Shown in pieces: positions 8,460 through 17,700 of a stretch of DNA of 40,872 nucleotides (its first letter is position 1; every line of letters starts with the position of its first letter). The stretch comes from Chloroflexota bacterium. GTDB lineage: Bacteria > Chloroflexota > Limnocylindria > Limnocylindrales > CSP1-4. The notes beneath the pieces are model-generated. The model was not told the DNA's origin. It was given only the letters and a program-made list of their open reading frames with translations, and ran no database searches. Both the position numbers and the translations under genes were made by a program. The stretch is from the NCBI GenBank assembly GCA_003152995.1, contig PMBR01000109.1, positions 427 to 41,298 of the forward strand, read 5' to 3'.

Positions 8460-8475
8460 GAGAGAATGGCCTCTC
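8460..8475. terminator. possible bidirectional hairpin
   Basis: GAGAG-AATGGC-CTCTC lies between the convergent 3' ends of the pseudogene (8453) and the STAND/TPR gene (8476). The stem is only five base pairs and has no T tract, so it is a weak candidate supported mainly by its position. Confidence 0.25.
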
Positions 8476-11400
8476 CTAGTAGCTCTCGAGATCGGATAGG
8501 CGACCCCGTAAAGCCAGTCGTTTGGACACATCAGCCACGAGTTCACGCACGGTCGGATCGCCGCTCGCCCCGAAGCGCGACATAAGCTCCTCGAAGCAGG
8601 AGATCTCCTGGTCATGGCGGTCGAGCTCGCCGAGCGTGACGCCTCGGTTGAACAACGCCATCGCTACTTCGGCCCGAGGCTCAACTCCATCCTTGACTAT
8701 GAGCGCCCGGATTAGTTCCTCGTAGGCCGCCGCAGCTTGCTGCGGTTGGCCCGTTTGCCCGAGAAGCACACCTCTGTTGAAACGCGCCCGCACTACTTCT
8801 TCCACGAACTCAATGGACTCCTCGCCGCCGAACCGTTCGATCAACTCGTGCAAAGCTGCGATGGCCTCGGTTTCCCGGCCGAGCGCTGCGAGAGCCGAGC
8901 TCTTCGCAGAGAGGGCGCGCGCCAACTGCCGGCGCATTGCGACATCTGAGGCGTTGTCGAGTCGATCAACGATCGCTGTGGCGCAGGCGAGCGATTCCAC
9001 GTCTCGCCCCAATGCCTCCAGGCGATTTGCTTTGTTCACCAAGCACTTCGCCTGGAGCTCGCGCAAAGCTGGTTCCGCCGGTTGTTCACCCAGTCTGGCG
9101 AGTGCGGCATCGTAGATGCCTATGGCTTCGGCCGCATCTTGGGTCGCCGCAGCCTTGTTGTATGTAGCTCGAATTACATGCCCCCGCAGCTCGACTTCGT
9201 CTGATCCGCCGAACCGGCTGATTACCTGATCACAACCAGCTATGAGTTCCTCCAGCCGACCGAGCCCGTCGAAGCAGAAGCATTTCACCATCATTGCTGC
9301 TGCTACCTGTCTCTGGAAGCCAGGATCCCTCGAGTCGATATAGCGACTGACGACCTCGTTCGCGATGTTGGCAGCTTCGTCCAGCGAACCGGACTCAGCG
9401 AGCGATGAGGACAAGCGGACTCGCCCAATCGCGACGCGAAGCCGCATCTCTTCCTCATCGTTAGCGTCGAATTTGGTAACGAATCCGCGGAAGACCGGGA
9501 TCGCTTCGGCGGTGCGTTGCAACTGAGCCAGGCGCGTGCCGAGGTCAACCATGGCCATCGCGACTTGGCGAGGGAGCTCCGGCTCGCTGGCCTCACCGAA
9601 GAGATCAATGACTTGCCGGTAGGTCTCCATCTCCATCTCGTAGGAACCCAGCTGGCCGAGAGAGAGCCCTTTGTTGACCAGCGCGGCAGCCCATTCTTCA
9701 TGTCCCTCGACTGGAGTTGGCCCAAGAGCAGGGCAGGATCGCTCCCGATAGCTCGCTATTTGATCGTCGTAGGTAGCTAGCTGGCCAAGGCCGAGCCCTC
9801 TCTGAAGGCCGTGTCGAACGTAGCTCGCGCGATCGACTTTCGTAGACGCAATTGCGTGGGCAATGGCCTCGTCAAATGCCGAGACTGCGGCTTCATGGTC
9901 GCCCTGTTCAGCCAGCCTATGTCCCTTGTTGAACAGAGCGATCGACGCCTGGCTCCGTAGGGCAGGTTCCTGAGCTTGGCCGTACCGAGTGCTGACCTCG
10001 GTATAGGCAGCGATCGCCTGATCCGGTCGAGCCAGCCGGTCGAACGCGAGCGCCCTGTTGAACATGGCCGTTGAGACCTGAATCTGAACCCGCGGATCAT
10101 GGTCCTCGCCATACCGAGCGACTACCTCCTCATCTACTGCGACAGCTTCAAGCCGGCGGTCAAGGCGTTCGAGCGCCACAGCCTTCAGCACCAACGCGCC
10201 GGCAGCGAGAGACCGCAGTTTGGGCTCATGAACGGCTCCGAATCGGTCGACTACTCTTTGATAGCCAGAGATCTCATCTTCTGGCCGTCCAGCTTCACCG
10301 ACAGCGCCGGCTTCGTTGATCATCGCCATCGCCACCTGGACCTGGAGCCCAGGTTCGGGGCTGTCGCCGTACCGGCGGAGAACCTCGTTGGACGTCGTGA
10401 TTGCCTCCGCCGGGCGCTGACTTTGCCGAAGCAGAGACGTCAAGTTGACGAGGGCCATGCCAGTTTGTTCGCGTAGCCCGGGATCCTTGGACGACCCGAA
10501 ACGATCTACCAAGTCGCGGTAGGCGGCAATGGCATCTGCCGACCGGCCAAGATTCGAGAAAGCAACCGCGGTGTTGTAAATGGCGGTAGCTACCTGATCC
10601 TGCAGTGCGGGTTCATGTGCCGTCCCCAACCGAGTAATCAGGGCTTTGTAGGCGCCGATCTCTGCATCAACACGATTGAGACGCCCAAGAGCCGAGCCTC
10701 GGCTTATCGTGGCTTTGGCAACGTGCTCACGCAGAACAAGAGACCTGGCTTCTCCGAACCGCTTCTCGACGCTCTCGAAAACGCTCACGGATTCTTCGTA
10801 TCGTCCAAGGTGGCTCAACAGCACACCGAGGTTCACCGAGGAAGCAGCGGCGGGATAAGGTTCGACCGCCCCGCTGGCTTGCCGCCAGGCCCCCTCGGCA
10901 TGGTCCACCTCCCCCTTCAGTACTCCCAGCAGGCCAACAGAGAGAAGCGACGTAGGATCGAGGAGCCTGATGGCCGTGTCCCACGTGAACTTCGGTATCG
11001 GCCGATGCACGTCGGTGGACGCTTCAGACAGATCCCCAGACCTTGCGGCTACTAGGTAATCGAACGGGACATAGCCTCCGTTCGGCTCAAGCCGAAGGAG
11101 CGAGACCGAGGGAACATCCGATTCGGGAGCAGTGGCCCAATCTAAAGCCTCCTGCATCAGCGCGTCGTCAGGCTCCCGTTCAGGCGCGAGCTCCCGGAGG
11201 TACTGCGGAAAGAGCTGTGAGAGTTCGTCTCGCGAGATCGGCCTGTCGACACCGATCCGCCGGTAGTCAATTGCGGAGTAGATCACAGCTGCCCGCTCCG
11301 GCTTTCGGATGGGCGCTTCTGCGAGCTTCTCCAGCATTCGCGCACCGCCAATGAGAAAGGCGCCGAGGCCGCGTCCTTTCGGTAGTCTCAAGCCAGGGTA

Positions 11401-12993
11401 TGTGGTCGAGAGGCTGATCTGCTCTGCGAGCGTGGTCAGCTCAGACTGAAGCACGCACGGTGGACCCAGCACATCCAGAATTCGAACAACCTCTGCAGCA
11501 AGCTCGGTTTCGCTGCCATCCCAGCCGTGGAGCTTTTCGTAATCGACCGCCTGCATGGTGGCTATCAGCGCGACCTCTGGGAACTCTCGCTGGATCCGCA
11601 AGATCAGTGATATGTCGAGTGCGTTCGTGGCTAGGAACGGCAGCACGTCGTCGAACCACAGGACATAGCTTTTGCCTGGCACCGAACGATGACGGTCACG
11701 TGCAAGTAACTCCCGCACCACGTTGGAGTTGGCGTTTGGTGATCCTGCTACCAACAGCGTCGCATCCGGACAGCAGCGACGGATCGCCTCATAGGCAGAC
11801 CTGCTCTTGCCCGACTTGGAATCCCCGATGAGCAACGCTATCCGCCTCTTGGAGATAGCCGCATCCAGACAATCATCGACGCTCCGTCCAACATAGGGAG
11901 GACGGAGTTGGTCGCCACTCATAGCCTCCGCGATCGAGGATCGAGATACCCCTATCTCGTACGGATCGATGTCTCCAACCAACGCGGGCGGAATCCGCAG
12001 TAGTTGGGCAACTCCTGCTTTTGCGCCAGCAGCAGCGGCCTGCGACGCCACCGGCTCTGCATCGGATGGGGTCGACTCGGACCACCGGCCCCCGATCTTC
12101 TCAATAACGGCGACCGCGAAAGCAGCTGCAGCGTCGGCAGCATAGCCGTGCCAGTCGTCGTTCTTGCTCGTATCCGCGAGGTCCGAGACGGCCTTAACTA
12201 CAAGAATGTCTGGCGGCTGTGTGGATTCCGCTGCGGCAGAGAAGACGCCGCCAGCCTCAGTGTCGACCGTAACGACTTTGTCCCACCGAGACAGTACTTC
12301 CCGGACGGCCGGGGCTTCTTCATCTGCCCATACATCTTCGCCGGAAGCCATGTCGCCGCGGACTATCCTTGGAACGCCAGGTTCATTGGCAGGCTTGCTC
12401 GCAGAAATCTGCCGATGCCACCGCGGATCGGTCTCCATCGCGAGGGCATCGACAGCTGTCAATAGCCGGGGAGACGCCTCTCGCGAGGGCCCTCGAAGGC
12501 GACGCGAACCTGGGGTTAGCTTGCCAGGCTCGTAGTAGTGGATCCGGTTCGGAACCACGACATCGCCCAGCTGCGCGCCTCGAGATGCCACACCCCCTGC
12601 GATCCCGACGAGCAGTAAATGTCTCGGTTTCCAGCCGGAGATGAGGTCGCTGGCCGCATTCTGGGCCGCTAGTTGACCCATCTGACTTGCCTTGACGCAG
12701 ACGACTGACTGCTCGGAACCGTCCTGACAGTGGACGAAAGATCTGTAGTAGTGGCGAATGTCACGCGACCCTAGGTCGACCTCTTCGTACTTCCCAAGCG
12801 CGGACAGCATTGCCGCCAACTCTTCCTGCAGCGCAACAACTACCCCAAAGTCAGTTTTGGAGGAATCCGTGCGGATCGCGGGTCGCCGTGCTGGAGCCTC
12901 CCTATTTCGCGCCCTTCCGGCAGCGTGGTGCCGCGGCAGACGCTTGGCCACGGAGAACGCTCCTTTCGCGACTACACAGCGGGGGCCGTTCAA
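8476..12993 (-). CDS. PNP-like nucleosidase / STAND NTPase / TPR protein (NLR-like)
   Basis: The protein has 1505 residues in three parts. Residues about 47-300 are a PNP_UDP_1 (nucleoside phosphorylase/nucleosidase) domain with GIAGG (130-134), GDVVVP (143-148), a glutamate-bearing DTEAGG (244-249) and VSDLAD (269-274); the catalytic-type Glu and Asp are kept. Residues about 365-680 are a P-loop NTPase with Walker A GDSKSGKS (390-397) and Walker B YVLWFDDV (443-450). Residues about 680-1500 hold some 19 TPR-like repeats with a period near 43, each with a core like ALFNRGxxLGxLGR. Effector-NTPase-solenoid is the layout of STAND/NLR immune receptors, and the PNP-NTPase-TPR order also occurs in fungal NLRs. 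I infer that the TPRs sense a trigger and the PNP domain acts on a nucleoside or nucleotide. The start is TTG 12993 with AAGGGGCAGG upstream; the first 46 residues are weakly supported. It sits alone, without partner genes. Confidence 0.9.
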   Translation of the reverse strand: MNGPRCVVAKGAFSVAKRLPRHHAAGRARNREAPARRPAIRTDSSKTDFGVVVALQEELAAMLSALGKYEEVDLGSRDIRHYYRSFVHCQDGSEQSVVCVKASQMGQLAAQNAASDLISGWKPRHLLLVGIAGGVASRGAQLGDVVVPNRIHYYEPGKLTPGSRRLRGPSREASPRLLTAVDALAMETDPRWHRQISASKPANEPGVPRIVRGDMASGEDVWADEEAPAVREVLSRWDKVVTVDTEAGGVFSAAAESTQPPDILVVKAVSDLADTSKNDDWHGYAADAAAAFAVAVIEKIGGRWSESTPSDAEPVASQAAAAGAKAGVAQLLRIPPALVGDIDPYEIGVSRSSIAEAMSGDQLRPPYVGRSVDDCLDAAISKRRIALLIGDSKSGKSRSAYEAIRRCCPDATLLVAGSPNANSNVVRELLARDRHRSVPGKSYVLWFDDVLPFLATNALDISLILRIQREFPEVALIATMQAVDYEKLHGWDGSETELAAEVVRILDVLGPPCVLQSELTTLAEQISLSTTYPGLRLPKGRGLGAFLIGGARMLEKLAEAPIRKPERAAVIYSAIDYRRIGVDRPISRDELSQLFPQYLRELAPEREPDDALMQEALDWATAPESDVPSVSLLRLEPNGGYVPFDYLVAARSGDLSEASTDVHRPIPKFTWDTAIRLLDPTSLLSVGLLGVLKGEVDHAEGAWRQASGAVEPYPAAASSVNLGVLLSHLGRYEESVSVFESVEKRFGEARSLVLREHVAKATISRGSALGRLNRVDAEIGAYKALITRLGTAHEPALQDQVATAIYNTAVAFSNLGRSADAIAAYRDLVDRFGSSKDPGLREQTGMALVNLTSLLRQSQRPAEAITTSNEVLRRYGDSPEPGLQVQVAMAMINEAGAVGEAGRPEDEISGYQRVVDRFGAVHEPKLRSLAAGALVLKAVALERLDRRLEAVAVDEEVVARYGEDHDPRVQIQVSTAMFNRALAFDRLARPDQAIAAYTEVSTRYGQAQEPALRSQASIALFNKGHRLAEQGDHEAAVSAFDEAIAHAIASTKVDRASYVRHGLQRGLGLGQLATYDDQIASYRERSCPALGPTPVEGHEEWAAALVNKGLSLGQLGSYEMEMETYRQVIDLFGEASEPELPRQVAMAMVDLGTRLAQLQRTAEAIPVFRGFVTKFDANDEEEMRLRVAIGRVRLSSSLAESGSLDEAANIANEVVSRYIDSRDPGFQRQVAAAMMVKCFCFDGLGRLEELIAGCDQVISRFGGSDEVELRGHVIRATYNKAAATQDAAEAIGIYDAALARLGEQPAEPALRELQAKCLVNKANRLEALGRDVESLACATAIVDRLDNASDVAMRRQLARALSAKSSALAALGRETEAIAALHELIERFGGEESIEFVEEVVRARFNRGVLLGQTGQPQQAAAAYEELIRALIVKDGVEPRAEVAMALFNRGVTLGELDRHDQEISCFEELMSRFGASGDPTVRELVADVSKRLALRGRLSDLESY

Positions 12994-13405
12994 GACCTGC
13001 CCCTTCAGCAGCTATCTGAGGTCCCTAGACAGCCTGGCAGGAACGCGACTAAGGAACAAGGGTCTGACATCGAGAAGGTGCCCTCGTCAGGCCGACCCGT
13101 CCTGAGCTTCCGTTGACACGGGGACGCCGAAGCTGATCCGGCAGTTACGGCGACCCGCCATCCCCGTCGGCCTACTCGGAGCCATGTGGGGTTTCGGCAT
13201 CGGACGACGGGTCGCTCCACGCCATTGTCCGCGGGCCGGTCCCCGCGTCAAAAACTGATCATTCCAACCCAGAGTCTCGGCGTGAAACCACAGGGGAATC
13301 ACAGTCCGCTTCCTTGTTCGGGGCCGGACACGTCGTCCACGATGAAACCATCGTGAGTCCAATCGCAGACAGAGCCTACAACTCGTACGGTTGGTTGCCC
13401 GAAGA
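12994..13405. other. intergenic region, no gene seen
   Basis: The stretch separates two minus-strand genes. It should hold the promoter of the STAND/TPR gene near 13000-13100, but I see no convincing -35/-10 pair. The only clear structure is the hairpin at 13338-13355. Frames crossing it lack coding character. Confidence 0.5.
13338..13355 (-). terminator. hairpin downstream of the Kelch lipoprotein gene
   Basis: CACGATG-AAAC-CATCGTG is a perfect 7-bp stem with a 4-nt loop, about 50 bp after the stop of the minus-strand Kelch gene. It lacks a T tract, so it may be a non-canonical terminator or a protein-binding palindrome. Confidence 0.35.
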
Positions 13406-14689
13406 TCACGGGTTGTACAGGTACACCCACGGCGAGGCGGCATTCGCGCCGAAGTCCGATCCGCCGACGAACATGACCCGGCCATCCGCCAGCCGTGCGG
13501 CCGAGATCGCGTCCCGGGGGGCCGGCATCGAACCGGTCGGCGTGAACTTGCCGGACGAGGGGTCGTAGATCTCGGTGGAGGCCAGGCCGACGTCGTTGTT
13601 GTCGCCGCCCGCTACCAGGACGCGTCCGTCGGCCAGCAGAGTTGCAGTGTGGAACTCGCGGGCCTGGCTCATCGAGCCGGTGGGTGTGAACTTGCCGCTG
13701 GAAGGGTCGTAGACCTCGGTCGACGCGACCACGTGGCCCGTGTCAGCCATTCCTCCGGCGACGAGGACCCGGCCGTCTGCCAGCAAGGTTGCCGTGTCGT
13801 TGAACCGAGCATGTGCCATGGACCCGGTCATGGCGAATTGACCGGTCGATGGGTCATACAGTTCCGCCGAGGAGAGGTAGGCACCGGAGTGGTCCATGCC
13901 CCCGATGAACAGCACTCGTCCGCCGGCGAGCGGTGTGGCAGTTGCCCCGTTCGCGACTGCCAGCATCGACCCTGTTGGGCTGAACTGGCCGGTGGCAGGG
14001 TCATAGATCTCGGCCGAGGCCCTCGGATTGAGGGTGATACCGTAGTTGCCGCCGACTACCAAAACGCGCCCGTCGGCCAGCAGGGTGGCAGTCATGCCCC
14101 CTATCCGCGGGCCGCTCATCGATCCCGTGAGGCTGAACTGGCCCGTCGCGGGGTCATAGATCTCGGCTGAGGCAAGGCTGGCGGCGTGGACACCTTCGCC
14201 ACCGGCGATCAGGACCCGGCCGTCAGCCAACAGCGTGGCGGTGTGAACCCACCTCCCGGTCGACATGACACCGCTGGCGGTGAACGTCCCGGTCTTCGGG
14301 TCGAACACTTCGGCCGACGACAATGGGACGTGGTTGTCGCCGATGCCGCCGGCGATCAGGACCCGGCCGTCCTTCAGCAGCGTCACCGACGCAAGCCCTG
14401 CTATCGAGCTCACCATCGGCCCGGCCACGGTGAACGTGCCGTGCCCCGGTGTCGCCGTCGGAGCGAGCGTGATTGAAGGCGCGGGCGTGGGCGTCAGGCT
14501 CGGAGAGGCGCTGAAAGCAGGCGTCGGCATCGAAGGTCGGCTGCTGGAAACGGTACCGCCCGGAGTGCCACTCGGCGTCGAGCCGCCCGCGTTGCATGAG
14601 GCGGTGCCGAGCGCGACCAGACCCGCAACCATGACCATAGCCGAGGCTCGTGCTCGGGTCGCGCTCCACACGTCTCCGTGTCTAGGCAT
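13406..14689 (-). CDS. Kelch-repeat lipoprotein
   Basis: This 427-residue protein starts at ATG 14687-14689. It has a hydrophobic signal ending in a lipobox (GTASC), then a Thr/Ser/Pro-rich linker, then seven Kelch/galactose-oxidase-type repeats of about 49 residues. Each has a core like ATLLADGRVLVAGG and a strand like AEIYDPATGQFSPTG; seven repeats make one complete beta-propeller. It is expected outside the membrane, lipid-anchored, as a binding module; no oxidase residues are evident. It lies just downstream of the giant RHS gene on the same strand (67 bp), so co-transcription is possible. A related Kelch domain recurs at 32031-32876. A role as RHS partner or immunity protein is only a positional guess. 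Confidence 0.85.
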   Translation of the reverse strand: MPRHGDVWSATRARASAMVMVAGLVALGTASCNAGGSTPSGTPGGTVSSSRPSMPTPAFSASPSLTPTPAPSITLAPTATPGHGTFTVAGPMVSSIAGLASVTLLKDGRVLIAGGIGDNHVPLSSAEVFDPKTGTFTASGVMSTGRWVHTATLLADGRVLIAGGEGVHAASLASAEIYDPATGQFSLTGSMSGPRIGGMTATLLADGRVLVVGGNYGITLNPRASAEIYDPATGQFSPTGSMLAVANGATATPLAGGRVLFIGGMDHSGAYLSSAELYDPSTGQFAMTGSMAHARFNDTATLLADGRVLVAGGMADTGHVVASTEVYDPSSGKFTPTGSMSQAREFHTATLLADGRVLVAGGDNNDVGLASTEIYDPSSGKFTPTGSMPAPRDAISAARLADGRVMFVGGSDFGANAASPWVYLYNP

Positions 14690-14755
14690 CCGACAAACCG
14701 CCTCTCGGTATATGGCGCGAACGACAAGCAACGTCGAGCAGAGCGAATCGAGCGA

Positions 14756-17700
14756 TCACCACGGGTAGTGACAAATGGCATTCCCATTGAAGTAGACATA
14801 CGCGCTTTTCCATCTGTGCACTCCCGGTTTCGTTGTCCATTCGTACATCAACTGGTGCATGTCATCCTTGGATATCTTCCATACATGGTTGATATGGCTC
14901 GTGTCAGACGCACCATGGCGGTACGAGAAGCCGGTGTAGTCGTCGTATGGTCCGGCACGGCAACTCACGTGGGCGCCGTTGAATTGGCCTTGCCCGCAAG
15001 TATCGATGTAGTAGTAGTTCGACGAGTCATATCCAACGATCGCGATCGCGTGACCCGCGTTTAGCGGCCCCTCGTCGAGGCTGTGGTAGTCGCTCCATTT
15101 CGCGTAGGTGCTCCATTTGCCGGCGAGTTTTCGGCCATATGGGACATTGCGGACACGCCAGCTAGGAAGGCCGATGTTCCTGTATAGCGAGGCGGTTCGA
15201 ATCGCGACCCAAACTGGAACGCCCAGGTCGATGGACATACTCACGTTGGAATCAACAGCCAGCTCGGTGTCACCACCGCTTCCCATCGCGAACTGGGCAG
15301 AGCCCGATTTCTCTCCGTTGGTCTCCCAATTCGCCATGCTCAGCGCATCTTCTGCGATATTGCCGCTCCGCCTCAAGCCGACGCCCGTCATGCCAGGAGC
15401 CTTGAGTCCATATCCGAGGTACAACATATAGTTCTGGCCATACGTGTCCCCTCCCTTGTCAGCTTTGGCCGTCGCGTGCGTCGTGGGGTCGGTGTAGCTT
15501 GAGACTGGCCAAGTCCCGTGGTAGTACCCCGACCCGTAGTTCTGATTCCAGACATAGGTGGTGTTCCAGCGGGGCGCGATCGGCATCGTCCCAGACGGGT
15601 CGCCTGCCCCGACGGTGAAGGCCAGCACGACTCTCAACGCTCCGGACTGGCAAAGGCCGTAGTTGCCATCGGGGTCGCTGAAGAAAGGCTCGTGGTACCC
15701 AGCCACGACAGAGTAGTTGGACAACAGAACCGGGTCACGCCCGTCCGGGTCAGTTGAGCCGGTTGCGTCTCCGGCCCCGTAGGCATAGGGATCGCGGCCT
15801 TGCGGATCGGCCTGGTCTTGCGTGATTGGGTCGTTTGACACGAACCGGCCGCTCGCCGCGGAATACCAGCGCGCGACGACGTAGTAGAGGCCGCTCGCAC
15901 CATCCTGCCAGCTACCCTGCCAGCGGGTGCTCGGGACCGAGCCGCTCGAAGCCACGATGTTGCCATAGGGATCGTAGTAGGCAGTCGAGTTGACGGCGCC
16001 GGTGGCGTCGGCTGTCCAGGTCACATCGTCGTGGCCGTTGCGACCCAGGTAGGTCGGAGCGAGGCTGGTGGCGTCGTAGTCGTAGAGTTCGGTGCCGTCC
16101 AGATCGGTCACGAGCTTGGTCACCGTGGAGCCGGTCGTCACCTGGGCGACTGCGTCGGTCAGCCCGACATAGAGGAAGCTCGTGGTCGTCCCGTTCGAGA
16201 GGATGGTCTCCAGTCGATCGAGCGGGTCGTACGTGAAGGTCGCGCTCGAAGCTGCACCGAGGCTCGACGAAGCTCCCGTCAAGCGGCTCGCTGGGTCCCA
16301 GCTCAGGGTCAGGGTCTCGCCCGCATGCGAGCCCGGAAGCTCCGTGATCCGGCCCTCGGCGTCCGAGGAGTCCGAGGCATCGGCCACCGGACGGCTGGCA
16401 GCGTCATAGGAGGTCATGATCGGGCTCGCGGAGCCGGTCTTGATCGAGGTCCGGTCCGGGGTCGCGTTCCAGGTGTAGGTCTGGTTCGCGCCACTCGTGG
16501 GTGGGGTGTAGGTGAGCAGGCGCGACATCGGATCGTACGTATAGGCGGTGGTGCCGTTGGCCGAACCGCCGGAGATGTTGGCATTGGCGCTGATCTGGTT
16601 GCCCGCGGCGTTGTAGGCGTAGTTGTAGTAGGCGCAGGTGGTGCAGGCCGAACTGCCGCCCGTCGACTGGCCGATCAGCCGCCCCAGGGCGTCGTGGCTG
16701 TAGGTTGTGGCGTTGAGCGTCGGATCGGTCACGCTCGTCGTCGTGCCGGTGGCTGCATATTCCCAGGCGTAGTCGTTGCCGCTTGAATGGAGCGGGTCCG
16801 CGAGGCTCACTTGCCGGCCGGCGGTATCGAGGGTGAAGCTGTAGGAGCCCGACGCATCCGTGCGCCCCCCGGTGCTGTAGCCATACGTGTAGGTCGTGCC
16901 AGGATCGGTCGTGGCACCGCCTGTGTCGCTCACGCTGGTCGGACGGGCCAGGGCGTCGTATGTGGTGCCGATCACCTGGCCGCTGATGGCATCGGTGGCA
17001 CTGGTCTGATTGCCGTCATTATCGTAGGAGTAGAGGGTGTCCACCGCGGCGCCGGCCACGGCGGTCGCGCTCGTGCAGGGCGATGAGGGGAGCGTGTACG
17101 TGGCGTTGGGGGCGAAGGCCACGCGGCGGCAGAGGCGAGCGGCGTCGTCGTAGAACCAGTAGGTCTTGCCGCCGTCGGGATCGCTCTGGCTAGCCTTGTT
17201 GCCGCCGGCATCGTAGCTCCAGCTCGTGACGTTGCCGTCGGGGTCGGTCTGGCTGAGCTGGTGTCCGAGGACGTCGAAGCCGTAGTGGGTCGTGCCTGCG
17301 GGGTCGCCCGCACTCGGCTCGCCCGCGCTGTACTGCGTAGCGAGGTTCCCGTTGGCGTCATAGCTGTACCGGGTGTCGATATTGGCGGTGGCGCTCGAAG
17401 TGATCGTGCCGGCGCACGGGTCGGCCAGGCTAGTGAGATCGAGGCTCGGGCTGGCGTTCTCCACGACTCGGCACAACCGGCTGGCCACGTCGTAGGCGTA
17501 GTCGGTGACGACCGTGCTCGCCGGGGTCGCGCCATCGGCTGGCGATGGGGCGATCATCGCGATCTTGTGGCCCGCGGCGTCGTAGCGGTACCCGGTGTCG
17601 ATGTTGACGCTCGCGGTCTGGCCCGCGAGCGGATCGGTGCAGGGATTGGTCAGGGTCATGGGATCGATCGTCGCGTGACCGATCGTCCGGCAAACGTTGC

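Noticed and set aside
8476-11100. CRISPR or DNA tandem repeat array
   Set aside because: The periodicity is protein-level TPR repetition (about 43 codons) with degenerate DNA; the same holds for the RHS and Kelch repeats.
13087-13485. Minus-strand 132-codon ORF
   Set aside because: It overlaps the end of the Kelch gene, is Arg-rich and low in coding character; treated as non-coding.
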